This document shows, piece by piece, positions 1-12,091 of a stretch of 64,000 bases of DNA. This stretch comes from Lineus longissimus. Taxonomy: Eukaryota; Nemertea; Pilidiophora; Heteronemertea; Lineidae. The notes beneath the pieces are model-generated. The model was not told the origin of the DNA and searched no databases. It saw only the letters and a program-made list of their open reading frames with translations. The stretch lies in contig NC_088320.1 in NCBI RefSeq assembly GCF_910592395.1, positions 9,116,001 through 9,180,000 on the forward strand. The letters are read 5' to 3'. Position 1 is the stretch's first letter. Every line of letters starts with the position of its first letter. The position numbers and the translations under genes were made by a program.

Positions 1-2
1 CC

Positions 3-416
3 TACCAGTCTGCCGACCCTCATGATGATACGCCATTGACACCGAACCACCTGTTGCATGGTCAAGTTGGTGGTGAGTTCGCGCCTGAAGCTGCAGACAA
101 TATTGCCTACAACCCAAGGAAGAGATGGCGACACGTTCAGAGATTGCTTAGGCACTTCTGGGGGCGCTGGATGAAAGAGTGGCTTCCGATGCTGCATTCG
201 AGAAACAAGTGAGCCAAGGAGGTGAAGGACATCGATGTCGATGACATCGTCTTAGTCATCAGCCCGGACACGAACAGAGGAAAGTGGCCACTTGGACGAG
301 TTGTTGAAGTTTGTCCTGGCGGAGATGGCCATGTCAGGGTGGCCAAGGTGCAGATCGGAAAGAACGCGACCTATCAGCAGACTTTGTCCTCTAGAGTCTG
401 CATAGCCGGGCATTGA
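3..416 (+). pseudogene. BEL/Pao retrotransposon pol, 3' end (integrase C-terminal region)
   Basis: This is the tail of a BEL/Pao polyprotein that begins upstream of the window. The frame from base 3 contains LTPNHLLHG, a tryptophan-rich helix (HFWGRWMKEWLP) and a terminal barrel with [11 protein letters not shown] and DGHVRVAKV. These are the landmarks of the domain after the integrase core in BEL/Pao elements (DUF5641-like). The frame is broken by one in-frame TGA at 210-212 in a conserved stretch and otherwise stays open to the stop at 414-416. It lies about 670 bases before a purine-rich tract and a candidate LTR, the expected order. The family call is firm. The element is dead as it stands. 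Confidence 0.8.
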
Positions 417-1082
417 AACTCAACCAAGGAGATGGATACCGCTTTGAGGCAAACTGGTAGATGATCATGACTTCAAGGATCCTAGATGTATCGTTGGCAA
501 ATATGGACTATATATTAGTTATTTAGTACTAGCTAATCGCGTGATACAAAGAATCGTTCTTTTGTATCATATTTGGATATTCGTGGTGTTTCCTGCCTGC
601 GCTACTAGTATACTTGTGTGCGCTACTGGACTGTGTTCTACGTATTCAGATCAGAATGTTGCGCTATAGGTTTGCGCTATCAGTTATTCAGTTGCCGTTA
701 GTTAGACTGCGATGTGAGAAACTTTTGTGTGCGCGCCAAAGACATTCGTTAATCCGTAGACTCGCAAATTCGTGAAAGCGAAATTATTGGTGAAACTTAG
801 AACAGTAATATCGACATTATTACACTTCCACAACGTACATACAGCTTGTATTGAGGACTTCGGACTATTAGGTTCCTCATTGGACTATTCGATCATTGTA
901 TTGAGAAACTCAGAAGTTTTCGCAGCGAATATCAAATTCGTTCGCGTTTTTAGTTCACGTTTAGTTAGAGTTATAGTTCGCTCCGTTAAACCGGTAAGAT
1001 AAGTTTGTACTCTGGGAGATGTTTTGTTTGGACTGTCGATATGACACTGGATTTCATCCGTACATATCGAGAAAGGGGAGAA

Positions 1083-1209
1083 TGTTTAGAAGATATTGTT
1101 GTCTTCGGCCCGTCACGGCCAATGTAGAAGTGTTTTTAAGAGTTAAATAGAAAGAACATCAACGTATTGTGAAAGCCGCCTTTTTCCGTTTATTTGCCCA
1201 ACAATATCA
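1083..1209 (+). mobile_element. Candidate 3' LTR of the BEL/Pao element
   Basis: A polypurine tract (GAGAAAGGGGAGAA, ending at 1082) is followed by TGTTTAG at 1083. The segment ends CAACAATATCA at 1209, so it has the TG..CA form. GATATTGTTG at 1092-1101 and CAACAATATC at 1199-1208 form a perfect 10-bp inverted repeat. At about 127 bp it is short for a BEL LTR, so it may be a truncated LTR or the true start may lie elsewhere. Bases 417-1082 hold no coding region and are taken as the untranslated 3' part of the element. Confidence 0.35.
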
Positions 1210-1261
1210 TTAAAATAAGCATCTTTACGAAAACGAATGAAGACAGTGAAGACAACTCACG

Positions 1262-1965
1262 AACAATACGGGTTTTTGATTTGACATACTTATCAAGGTC
1301 ACAGAGGTCAAATGGTGTAAATTGGCCATTTGAGCGTAACTGTGGAAAGTTTGTTAACCCCTAAGGCTATGAACTTGAGACTTTGTACAAAGGACCCCCT
1401 AGGTCAGCTGACCTCTGACCCTGAATTTCAGTCCAGTTTGATTCTCGACTTGGCTACCAGGGGGCCAAAAGTGAAAACCTAGAAAGTGTGATATCTCGCT
1501 TATTAGTGATTCGTTTTCAATAACATTTTTATGGTAGGTTCTCCTAGCAAGGATACATCACATATCATATAGTTTTATGATCTGACCTGCTTTTCAAGGT
1601 TACAGAGGTCAAATGGCGTAAATTGGTCATTTGATTGTAACTATGGCACGTTTCTTAACCACTGAAGCTATGAACTTGAAATTTGGTACACATGACTCCC
1701 TCCGTCATGTAACCTCGGAACCGAATTTCGATCTGATCTGGTACTCAACTTGGCCACCAGGAGGCCAAAACTAAAATAGGTAAAGGTGCAATATCTCGTT
1801 TATTAGGCACTTGTTTTGATGATATTCTTATGGTACTTACTCCAAGCAACGATACATCACATGTCATACCGACTTTGGTTTGACCTAGATACTATACATG
1901 TACAATGTTTCTTAATCTGGATGACTATTTTTAGAGGACAATTACAAAAAATTACTCAAACTGTA
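1262..1965 (+). repeat. Two C-type ~300-bp repeat units
   Basis: Two diverged copies of the roughly 300-bp unit also seen at 7-8, 16.5-17.8, 38.6-39.7, 44.9-45.7, 52.1-53.0 and 54.4-55.3 kb. Landmarks are GGTCACAGAGGTCAAATGG, TATGGCACGTTTCTTAACC, GAACTTGAAA, a CACCAGGGGGCC-like box and AAGGATACATCACATATCAT. The first copy holds a perfect AGGTCA-CAG-AGGTCA motif at 1296-1310 and the palindrome AGGTCAGCTGACCT at 1401-1414. No family header or 3' end is visible here, so this is a fragment. Confidence 0.7.
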
Positions 1966-2311
1966 TCATGAACACTCTTACATCATTTGAAAGTAGAAGA
2001 TAAGATGAATTAAATAATTATTGCCCTTCGTCAATAGGGTGAGTAGTTTTCAAATTATGATTTGGTGAACTTTGGCATTTTTGGTGAGAATCGCAGTCCT
2101 TTGGGTTCACGAAAAAAGGGCCTTGAGGCTGAAAGAGTTTGGTTAAGTGCCTGATTCTTAGAAAAACATCTGTATTCGCATCTGTTAAGTTTTTACCCCT
2201 CAGCCCATAAAGGCTGGGGGGTGAGGTCAAGGTGAGCGTCGTCAGTCCGTCTGTCTGTTGCACTTTTCCTGAGCATATCTTTGTATCCATAAATGCTAAG
2301 CATTTTTTATC

Positions 2312-2387
2312 AGCTCAGCTGACTAAGTCAGCCGAGCTTGTCAAATAAGTTGTTCAGTGGCGTCCGTCTGTCCATCCATCCATCCAT

Positions 2388-2420
<33 letters not shown>

Positions 2421-4008
2421 GGTTAAACCCATGGTGCACATTTTGTAACCGTAAGACCTAGAGACTTCAATTTTGCATTTCTGGATACTTCTGGTCAAAC
2501 TCTACTTTCAAAACAAGATTTGTCGCCATTCGACCTACTTCCTGCGAGCGAGAGTGCATGAAGGAAACTGGCCTATATCGGCCTAGGAGCAGCAGAATTA
2601 GTCGAAATATGCTCTAATATTAAGATAAAATTCTTGAAAATCTATTTTATTGAGAAAAAATTCAAAATTTTAACAGGAGAGGGCGCTACCTGCCTTTTAA
2701 TTATTCCTGCCGATTCAAATTCCCGCCCGATGACGTCAGCCATCAATGAAGTCTCCTATTTGCCAGTTCTCAAAACATGGCAGCTGCACAACAAAAGCAG
2801 TAGCTCCAGGAATAAATCACTGTTCACTTCAGCTTCGTAATCGATTGTACCCCCATTTTATTGTGTTTTGTGTGGTGTTCCTATTCAATCACCGATGTAA
2901 GGCCTTATTATGTTGGTTTTAATTGAGAAGGTGCATTATAAGCGGCGTACGAAATACCGAAGCGGAGACAAAATGGCGGCATGTTGTTTAGGCTTGGAGC
3001 TCAATGACACTCAAGTACCCAATTTTCTGCTTAAAAAGTAGTCTGGTAGGCGATATTATCACCAGTTCGTTTCAGTGGTAGTCATAAGGACTTTAGGGAC
3101 TACTTTCAGAAATTAGTTCTTGAAAATTTGACCACATTTCTGTGAAAACGATATCGGAAGTGCATGCTCTGTTCGCGATGACATCGCCGATGTATTTTGA
3201 AGTGGAGAATTCCCACAGTATGTACAGTGAATCGGCATGATTCTGTTCGCCTATTAAGTTTTAGTTCTACGATTCTTTCATGAGTAAAAAGTAGACATTC
3301 TAAGCAATACAATAATGTCACTCCCATAAAAATTGATTGGAAATTGAGGGAGCTACGGCATTCTGTTCGGCAACTGGCAGCGCTGAAAAAATACATTGCA
3401 TACTGTACAATACCAAATGGCACATTTTAAAAAGCGCTCATTGGACAACGTAGGGAATCACCAGAAATGACGTCATCGCTGGTCTAAATAGAAAACTACG
3501 GTGGCGCAGTAGAGCACAAGAAAAAGTTTAGCATTAACTTCGTCATGCAAGCTTCAGCAACAAAACGATTTCTCATGAATGATTTATTTGATCATCATCA
3601 GCTTGTGTCCCCTGATAGATAAAAAAATAATTTACAATTTCCATCAAAGTTTTCTATTTTGTGTATAGTCACATGTTATTTAACTGGCAAGGAGCCAAGC
3701 AGTTTTGAATATTCGCGGGAAAATACTTCGTACTTGTAAACGAGGCTATGACAATGAGTATCCTCATTCATGGCATAAACTTCATGTTTCGGTAAATATT
3801 TTCATACAACGATTTCACCCGAATTATGGTCAGGATTGAGGAATGAACAGTGGCATAATTATGTCAACCAAAAACATTGGTACCGTAGTGAACGCAAAAG
3901 GATATCAAATACCATGGAGCATGCCATTTTCATGCATAATGAACTTAACACCGGGAAGATATTAATGATATTAACTCAGCTGAGCGCCAGGCCCTTGGGC
4001 CTCTTGTC
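2312..4008 (+). mobile_element. A-family non-autonomous element, copy A-1
   Basis: It starts with hairpin AGCTCAGCTGAC/GTCAGCCGAGCT directly after a T run and ends at the A terminus (CTCAGCTGAGCGCC, hairpin GGCCCTTGGGCC, then CTCTTGTC). A CCAT microsatellite occupies about 2371-2412. The body matches copy A-2 (24172-26610) almost throughout, except that A-2 carries an extra 707 bp. No convincing coding region is seen. It is inserted in a D element, whose sequence continues on both sides. Confidence 0.7.
2371..2412 (+). repeat. (CCAT)n microsatellite
   Basis: About ten tandem CCAT units inside A-1, just after the 5' hairpin. A longer version lies at the same place in A-2 (about 24231-24290). 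Confidence 0.9.
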
Positions 4009-4420
4009 TTGGGTTAGTATGAAGGTCTTATAATGCCATTGTGCCTTTTGGCATTTCAATGATTTTTCGATCCGTGCTCGGCCCTGGCGGGCACTTCATG
4101 TGAAAAACTTCTTTGGGCAATATCTGATGATCACTGTTAATAAAAATCATAAAATATTTATTGTGGACACTTCCAATTTGTAACCAATTTTTTTTTTGGG
4201 GGGGGGGGATATTTGGCATCTCTTAATGATGACAGAAATTTAAGTCAATGGAAGCTACTTTTTACCTCTGATCAGTATTGTGGAAGCGGGTGTCAACTAT
4301 CTATTTGTCTGTCTGTTTAGTTTCGGGAGCATATCTTCGTAACCATTGATGCTGGGCATTTCATCTTTGGGTGGTAGGTCTTATTGTGCCTTTTGGCAGT
4401 TTGATGATTTTCGGCCCTGT

Positions 4421-5028
4421 CGTGTCTGAATCTTATAAAAACTGAGCCTTAATTAGAAACATAATAGGCCCAATCATATCTGATATGCTGTGAAAGAATC
4501 ACATCATGACTACAATGTTAACAAACATGCCTGTAATCTGCTTATTCATGAAACGAAGGAAAGCTCAATGCTGATTTGCTGAGTGTGTCCTTGTCGAAGA
4601 CGAGATGGTGTATAATCATAAACACGCTAGAAATCAGCCAAGAAGAATCCCCAGTAAGAATCTCATAAAAAATGAGTTTATTCAGAGTGTTCTGCAAATG
4701 CCTTTTGCATCAATGAAGGGACAATTGAACACAGCTTTGGTATTGGAATGCATACATGGCCTGACAACGAGTCGTAAACACTTGCATTGCTCACACAAGT
4801 CCCGAAAGGAGTTAAAGGGAAGCTATGGGAATGATTCCCCATTCGACCAACAGTTACAACCTTAACATCTACGTAAACTGCAATTTCTTAAAAACAACTG
4901 TGGCTCTTGGTTTTATAAATAAACAAATATTAATGAGTGAAATGGATGATCTTAATTGCTTATTTTTGAATCAAGTATGCCGCCATCTTGGTGGATTTTA
5001 ATCTGGTCTCTCCTCCAAACGGAGAGCC
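4421..5028. other. No recognised feature
   Basis: Unique-looking sequence. An open frame at 4605-4865 on the plus strand has no family signature and no splice or repeat support, so I do not call it a gene. Confidence 0.4.
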
Positions 5029-5304
5029 AATGACGTCATGGATGCAGCCATTGTGACAATCAGCTGTTCGAACAGTGGCGAATGCTTGGAATGACAGATG
5101 ACAGTTCTTCGATTTCTTTGGGTTCTTCGTTGACGTCCGGCGATGAATCCTTCGATTACAACCGTGCATCAGCAGAAGAACGAGCAGGTCTAGTTCCCTA
5201 TGCATTTGAGCCAGGGTACCAGGGCAGAAAAAGGTCGGGAAACTTAGTGGAAACGAGTAGTACTCGCCTTGATGAAAAAAACCCACTGCATCCATGACGT
5301 CATT
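5029..5304. repeat. 19-bp inverted repeat flanking the P2X7-like frame
   Basis: AATGACGTCATGGATGCAG at 5029-5047 is the exact reverse complement of 5286-5304. Each arm contains the CRE-like palindrome TGACGTCA. The 238-bp interior is almost entirely the short open frame at 5091-5297. Confidence 0.8.
5091..5297 (+). CDS. P2X7-like N-terminal exon fragment
   Basis: A short acidic and serine-rich open frame (MTDDSSS..SGDESFDY) leads to ERAGLVPYAFEPGYQGR. A Ser/Asp/Glu-rich start followed by a PYxFEP box is the usual beginning of invertebrate proteins carrying the P2X7-type C-terminal cysteine domain, but no cysteine domain follows here. The frame lies between 19-bp perfect inverted repeats at 5029-5047 and 5286-5304. 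A similar start occurs at 32448. It is either a captured or orphan first exon or an exon whose partners are lost. The family is inferred from one motif. Confidence 0.35.
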   Translation: MTDDSSSISLGSSLTSGDESFDYNRASAEERAGLVPYAFEPGYQGRKRSGNLVETSSTRLDEKNPLHP

Positions 5305-5981
5305 CGCCCGGGAGATTTGAACAAACATGGCTACCCCCGCAAACTGCTTATTAAATGCAATTTTCTGCACTATCTAGGAATATTCATCACATCCTTGGTG
5401 TAGAGTATTTGTTTGTCATGTAACTTGGTATGAATTTGTTTAAAAAAATATTTGATTTTGCTGCATCAATTTATTCCCCTAGCTTCCCTTTAAGATTGCC
5501 TCGTACGAGTTGATACCTCTTTTAAGTCTTCGAATTCTTGTATTTCAGGAGTGGACGACTAGAATAGAGTTTTTAGCAATTTCTTTGCTTTTCAAGTAAG
5601 TCTTTGAATTATTGTGGCTTGTCAGTTTGAGAGAAGGTAGTGTATCATTGTGCTTGATAAAATTCATGTATAGTAAGCAGCAGATTTGATCCTGGCCACA
5701 ACTCTCCTGAACATTGTAGTCAAAACCACGGATGTAGAGCAAAAGGATTAGCAACTTGGCTTCCAGCTATTGTTTTCGAGGTATACCAAACAGATAACGA
5801 TGTGTGATAGAGGGCAACAACCGGGACATTATTGGCGCATGCTTATTTGCTATCTGAATTTTGTTGCATGCAATGAGACTTGCGAAATAAACAGATAATT
5901 TGTTTAAATATAAATTATAAATGATAAATTCTCTTCTAAGGTATATTCATTGTCAATTGTTGATTATTGTGGTTATTCTTT
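5305..5981. other. No recognised feature
   Basis: AT-rich sequence. I see no family motif, repeat or splice-supported exon on either strand. Confidence 0.4.
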
Positions 5982-6430
5982 AGCTGAGCTAGTCAAATAG
6001 CTATTTGAATGGTGTTTGTCGTTCCATCCATCCATCCGTAGACAAATAGGGCATTTTGTTCCGTAAGACCTAGGCATTTCAAATCTGGCCCTCAGTAAAA
6101 ACTGCCCATGATATATTCAGTGCTATTCGATTTAAACTCAGCTCACCAGGTGGCAGCAAAAATATTGTCTCTTTATTCCAGCAGAAAGAAGTTTGAAGTA
6201 AAATTGAAGAGGTCTGCATAATATTGAGGTGTTGATATAGAAATGAAATAGATTAATTTAGATTTTTTTTCACCACTTGGCGGTATTGGGTAAAAGTGTA
6301 ACTTGGCACACTGCCAGCCGTGTTTGAATTTCTCGGTTCGAGGCAATACTTCGGCATCCCGAGCAACGTCACAGTTGTACAGTTGCACCTGAAGCTGCAT
6401 GTAAACGACAGCCACTTTGTTAACCCAAAT
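5982..6430 (+). repeat. A-family body fragment
   Basis: It begins TTAGCTGAGCTAGTCAAATAG with a CCATCC tract, then continues with TTTATTCCAGCAG..AGTTTGAA and CACTTGGCGGTATTG. These also occur at 10.99-11.29, 14.29-14.44 and 27.16-27.28 kb. The 5' hairpin is decayed and the 3' end is absent. From 6430 to 6834 only an imperfect palindrome, CACCTACGG..CCGTAG, stands out. Confidence 0.55.
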
Positions 6431-6834
6431 GGGTCACCTACGGAGTACGCCGTAGCCTTTTAAAAATCTGAAAACGGGCACCTACGGCTAATTTCGTATG
6501 TTATTTGAATCACACGCCACAATGGGGAATCGCCATTAAGTCATCAGTTATCACCGCAGAGCTGTGAAGAATGACCAATACGCATGTTTTCTCACCATTG
6601 TGTGTTTGATTTCGTCTTTTCGATGTATTTTGGGGGTTTTTGTAGGGTTTCCAAGGGAGGGACCAGACCAGCTATGGAGGATGCTACGGAAACATGAATT
6701 ATAAAATTCAGTATAGGGATAGGGGTTAGTTTTTGACTTTATTTGATAGTATATCACCTCTACTACAGTGCGTATTGGTCAATGTTTTTGGTACTGAGGG
6801 GTGGTTTGGCTGACCGACACCTTGGGCCCTTTTT

Positions 6835-8130
6835 GGCTCACCGTAGTGGAGTCTATACAACACCGCTGTCTCCGTTGTCCGTCGTCGTCGTCCGTCGTCG
6901 TATCCTGTTTCAAAAACAGTGGCACATTTCTTAACTGCTGGGGCTATGAACTTGAAACTTTGTACACAGGACCCCCAGGTCAGGTTGCCTCTTGACGATG
7001 AATTTCTGTCCTATCTGATTCTTGACTTGGCCACCAGAGGGCCAGAAGTGGAAACCTAAAAAGTGTGATATCTCTCTTGTGAGTGACTTGCTTTTGATAA
7101 CATTTTTATGGTAGGTTCTCCTAGTAAGGATACATCACTTATCATACGGGTTTTTGATTTGACCTAAGGTCACAGAGGTCAAATGGCATAAATTGTCGGT
7201 TTGAGTGTAACTATGGCACGTTTCTTAACCGATAAAGCTATGAACTTGAAATTTGGTACACATGACTCCCTACCTCATATAACCTCGGACATCGAATTTC
7301 GGTCTGATCTGATTCTCGACTTGGCAACCAGGGTCTTGTTTTCAATTTTATTTTCATGGTAGGTGCTCAGAGCAAGGATACATCACATATCCTACGGGTT
7401 TTTGATTTTACCTAATTTTCAAGGTCACAGATGTCAAATAGTGTGAATTGGCTGTTTGTGTGTATCTATGGTCAGTTCTTAACCACTAAAGCTATGAACT
7501 TTAGTCTTTGTACACATGACCTCCTAGGTCAGATGACCTGTGACACTGATTTTTAGTCCCATCTGATTCTTAACTTGGCCACCAAGGGGCCACAAAGCAA
7601 AATTTTGAAAAGTGCCATATATCGCTTATTACTGATTCGTTTTGGTAAAGATGTTATGCTAGGTACTCTTAGCAAGGATGCATCACAAATGATACAGGTT
7701 TTTGATTTGACGTACTTGTCATGGTCACAGAGGTCAAATGGTGTAAATTGGCCATTTGAGTGTAACTGTGGCATGTTTCTTATGTAACTATGGCACGTTT
7801 CTTAACCGCTAAAGCTATGAAGTTGAAATTTGGTGCACAGTACTTCCTATGTGATGTAGCATCTGACAATGAATTTCGGTCCGGTCTGATTCTTGACTTG
7901 GCCACCAGGTGGCCAGAAGTGGAAACCTTAAAAGATATCTCTCTTATGAGTGGAGTATATAGAGGCAATACTATGAACTTGAAATTTGGTACACATTACT
8001 CCCTATGTCATGTTACCTCTGACAATGAATTTCGGTTCGATCTGATTTTTGACTTGGCCACCAGGGGGCCAAAAGTGGAAACCTTAAAAGTTTGATATCT
8101 CTCTTATTAGTGGAGTATATAGAGGCAATA
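6835..8130 (+). mobile_element. C-family element with ~300-bp internal units
   Basis: The header GGCTCACCGTAGTGGAGTC follows a T run and is followed by GTCGTCGTCCGTCGTCG. About four diverged 300-bp units follow, with repeated TATGGCACGTTTCTTAACC. A perfect AGGTCA DR3 lies at 7167-7181 and an AGGTCA inverted repeat with 2-bp spacer at 7526-7539. The usual 3' terminus (GTGAGCACAATGG) is missing, so the copy is truncated near 8130. Confidence 0.65.
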
Positions 8131-8290
8131 CATAGAACAAACCTCTATCTCAACCGGTACCACGGTAGCTAAAAGCAGTTAGACATGCTTACGGTGTATA
8201 CAATGTATGCTATTATGTGGTCTTGTCTGCTGACACCGAGTCCCTGTACGAGTTTGTGTACATTAATGCGTGGTGTCTGTACGGTTTATG

Positions 8291-9184
8291 CCTGTTTCGC
8301 CTATTCCTGTTTCGCCTATTCCTGTTTCGCCTACAAAATTCCTGTTTCGCCTATTCCTGTTTCGCCTATTCCTGTTTCGCCTACTTTCCAGTACCCCTAC
8401 AATAAATCGACTCTCCCAGGGGGAACCTTAGGGATGCATGTCCATTTTATGGGGAAAACGTGAGGGGACAATTGGATGATGTTAACGATGTGATGACAAT
8501 TTGACTAATCAAATGCCATCAACTTTGTTAACAAACCATGCCATGACCGTTTTGAAAGAGTCGCCTTGAAAGCGGGGACAGTCCGGGACTTATTTGACCA
8601 TATGACCATACTGACACACAGTAAAAACTAATAGATTAAGTAGAGTAAAGCAGTCGCTTATTTTATAAAAACAGGAATTCATGACTTTTTGATAAAAATA
8701 CATAATACTGTACATTCTCATAATTATTTGATCAAAATCAGCTGTAAAACCCATGTCATAGTAAAGAACAATGTAGCTATAGGTATTCTTTCTATTACGA
8801 AGCCAGTTACTGACTAAGACAAAAGAAAGAGAATCAACAATATAAAATGCAGGCCTAAGAAACCTTTCTCAAATCTGATGAAAGGGTAAAATTTTCTTAC
8901 TATTTTATTTCTTGCCTTTTAAAATAAGCTAAAACACAAGCCGATGTAAGCTATGTATAATTTTCCAAAGTTATTCCGAATAATACTGAAATAATTGACA
9001 TGTCGCTAAATCCATTATTTCAGACTTTATTCTTAATGATAGCCTTTAACACTATAGTAAGGGACGATTCATATTCCTACGTCTGTGGGGAGGTTAGCAA
9101 TACATTTGAATAGGCGAAACAGGAATAGGCGAAACAGGAATTAGGCGAAACAGGAATAGGCGGAACAGGAATAGGCGAAACAGG
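8291..9184. mobile_element. Foldback-like element with inverted 15-bp tandem arrays
   Basis: Six copies of CCTGTTTCGCCTATT or close variants (8291-8335 and 8341-8385) face five reverse-complement copies of AATAGGCGAAACAGG (9109-9184). The 723-bp interior (8386-9108) has no recognisable coding. Outside the arrays, CTGTACGGTTTATG on the left resembles the reverse complement of ACACCGTCTGTACAG on the right, so the inverted region extends slightly further. Arms made of short tandem repeats are the hallmark of foldback elements. No target-site duplication was identified. Confidence 0.6.
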
Positions 9185-9910
9185 AATACACCGTCTGTAC
9201 AGTGATTATTTACAATGTATCTACGTAGTGTGTTTATGCATCGATTTTGCCGTTTTTATAGTCCTCATTTGACTGAAGCAAACTCTCCCTAAAGCTTTGA
9301 AAGGTTTTGAATGGTATTTAATCTGTTCTAAACAACATATAATGACTGTTTCTTATGTCTGTGACAACTTAATCAACGAGTTTGAGTGATTTTCAAAACA
9401 TTTCTTTTGGCATAAATTATAACGTCTTGGCCGCTGAAAAGTCTCAGTGGCGGGAGATTTGAACTTCTTATACATGGCAATGATGGATTTTGCTTTGGGC
9501 TCTTTCGAAGAAGGGGTATTATTTTGTTATGCTATAAAAATTACTGTAAATTGTTGACAGTTGCTAATCAATTTCCAAAACTAATCCATTTCAGACTTTG
9601 ATTGTAAAATTGCTACTCGTTGGAAAAATGCAATTCAAGCCTAGATGTCCCCAAAATGTTCATATTTCAACCTCAGGGGGTTTACGCACAGCCTGACACA
9701 CCCGCACCTCACTTTGGCAGAGAGTCCAGAGTTTGGCAAGACTCAACTGACAATTCTAGTTTTCAATGATATTTGTATGGTAGTTGCTTTGTCGTGAGAC
9801 TCCGTACATCCTTAGATCCGAGAGAGGAATGACAAAAACTAAAGTAATACTATACTTGATTGTATTAAGCTTCATGATGATCAAAGTTCACAATATTTGA
9901 GGTTATCACT
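9185..9910. other. No recognised feature
   Basis: No repeat, hairpin or coding signature was recognised between the foldback-like element and the first S1 block. Confidence 0.4.
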
Positions 9911-10503
9911 TTTTACCCCTCAGCCCAAATGGGCTACAGGGGTATTGTCGACACGTGCGCCGTCCAGGCAGGCGGGCGGGCGTCTGCTACTTGGTTTCCG
10001 TCGATTTATAGGAGAACGGCTTTGACAATCTATTCAATTTTTACCCCTCAGCCCAAATGGGCTAGAGGGGCATTGTCGTCACATGCGCCGTCTGTCCGGG
10101 CGGGCGTCTGCTACTTGGTTTCCGTCGATTTCAAGGAGAACGGCTTTGACAATCAATTCAATTTTTGGTATGTACATTGGGGGTGACTAGCGGAAGGCTC
10201 CTTTCGAAAACGGGTGTGTTCCGATTATCAATATGGCCACCAGGGTGGCGTGTTTAAAATTGGTTTCCGTCAATTTCAAGGAGAACCGTTCGTCTGGTTA
10301 AATACATTTTTGGTATGTACATTGGGGGTGACTAGAGCGAGGTTCCTTTCGAAAACGGGCTCGTTCCCATTATCAATATGGCCACTAGGACGGCGTGCTT
10401 GAAATCGGTTTCCGATGATAAATATGGCCACCAGGGCGGCGTGTTTCAAATTGGTTTCCATCACTTTCGAGGAGAACCATTGGTCCGATCAAATTCATTT
10501 TTT
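9911..10503 (+). repeat. D headers plus S1 satellite units
   Basis: Two D headers (9915-9942 and 10043-10070), each a hairpin ACCCCTCAGCCCAAATGGGC..GGGG, are followed by S1 monomers starting GGTATGTAC near 10167 and 10313. The second header sits where the next monomer would begin, after AATTCAATTTTT. The block ends at ATTCATTTTTT, where element B-1 starts. Confidence 0.7.
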
Positions 10504-12091
10504 GCTCACCTGTCAGGTGAGCTAATACGATACCGCGGCGTCTGGCGTCCGTCGTTGTCAATGTCGACGTCGTCCGTCGTTAACTTTTGACAAAATCGTG
10601 GCACGTTTCTTAACCGCTTGACCCAGAAAGTTCATACTTGGTGTGTGGGTACCCCTAGGCAAGACCTTCCTTCAGAATGAAATTCAGCGCAATTTGACTG
10701 CTGGTCTGCCATATAGGGGGTGCTCTTTGAAAACCTAATTTTGTCATTTTGAAGCTTATGGTTTAAGCTAGAGCGATGAAAATTTTATGGTGGGTGTATC
10801 TAATAAAAGTACATCACATATCACACGGGTTTTTGATTTGACCTTCATTTCAAGGTCACAGAGGTCGAACTCTAAAATTTCTTTGATCATGGCACGTTTT
10901 TTTGCTATTGGTCATAGACTCTCTAAATTTGATATGTAGACACCTATTGGGCATCTCTACATGTTGACACAGATTTAGGTCAGTGTGACCTACTATTCAG
11001 GTATAAGTAGGTCAAGGTTAAAAAAGCCCATTTTCTTTATTCCAGCAGATTGAAGTTTGAAATGAAGTTTTAGAGGTTGGCCTGATATAGAGGTTTCGAT
11101 ATTAAATAGATTAATTTCGTTTCATATCACTAGGTGGCGGTATTGTGCAAAAATGTCAGTTGGCACATTGCCAGCAGTTTTGAGTTTCGATGTTCGAGGC
11201 AATCCGTCGGGTATCCCAGATGCGCAGTGTTGTACTGCGCCACTAGATCTGCATACTACAAGTATGGAAGACAGCCATTTTATGAATTTGAAGCGAGACG
11301 AAGAAGGAATTAAATCACCTTGAATCAATGCTAAAACTTAATCATTCGCTCTTCGGATGAGGTCGTATGTGTTGATTACATTCTTGTGATTGGTTTGAGA
11401 TTATTAGTTTGTCCTCATTGCTGGTTGTTTTAGAAACTTTTGACTGTGATTGGAAGGTAAAATGAGAAACTTGTCACATTGTTCTTCGGCTTGGAATGGG
11501 GATAGTCAACGTAGAGCCAGTTGGTACAAGCTGCTTGCGAATCGGGGTGGCGTAATAATACTGTGAAAGAAAAATAAAATGATGAATTGTAGCAGTGTTT
11601 GTCAGAAATTATGTGATTTCCATTGCATTTGACGATCCCAAAGTTTCGAGAGTATGGCAAAATGGCGGCTGGGCGATTAGCGTCAAGCCGGAACCTTTCG
11701 TTACAATGTGGGCTTTTAAACACAAGTCAATGGTTTATAATCACCCAGACGCTACTCATTAGGTAAACCTCTACTAAAAACACTTGCTTTAATTTTTGTA
11801 AACATGTCACGAGTGCTTAAAAAGAACCATTTTTGTGATCGTTTTTCGTCGCTGTAGAAATGTACACAGTCAGAGTCGGTCAGTGTGTCAACACAACAAC
11901 GGTGTTAGTTAGTATACACATGAATCCATGATACACGGAGACACGAATGTAAACATTTGCCTGTTGGGTCGGAAGGAGTTCACCGTTACTGATCACTGCC
12001 CCAAGGAAGGTCATCTGAGCTGGTTGACTAAAGTAGATGATAATAATGATGAAAGTGTGGCACAGCTGTCATCAGTGCTTTTATAGTTAGG

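Larger units (their letters stand above)
2190..4420 (+). mobile_element. D-family element split by an A element
   Basis: The header at 2195-2222 (ACCCCTCAGCC..GGCTGGGGGGT) folds as a hairpin after a T run and is followed by GTCCGTCTGTCTG. The body resumes after the A insertion at 4009 and contains TTGTGCCTTTTGGCA and CTCGGCCCT..GGGCACTTCATGTGAAAAAC, shared with the copy at 44.6-44.9 kb. A second partial body unit follows at 4310-4420. The 3' end is not clear. Confidence 0.55.

Noticed and set aside
4605-4865. 86-residue open frame as a gene
   Set aside because: No family motif, splice signal or second copy supports it.
8291-8385. Regular short repeats that might suggest a CRISPR array
   Set aside because: Units are 15 bp, nearly contiguous, have no unique spacers, and face an inverted array. 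No cas genes are present and the DNA is eukaryotic.
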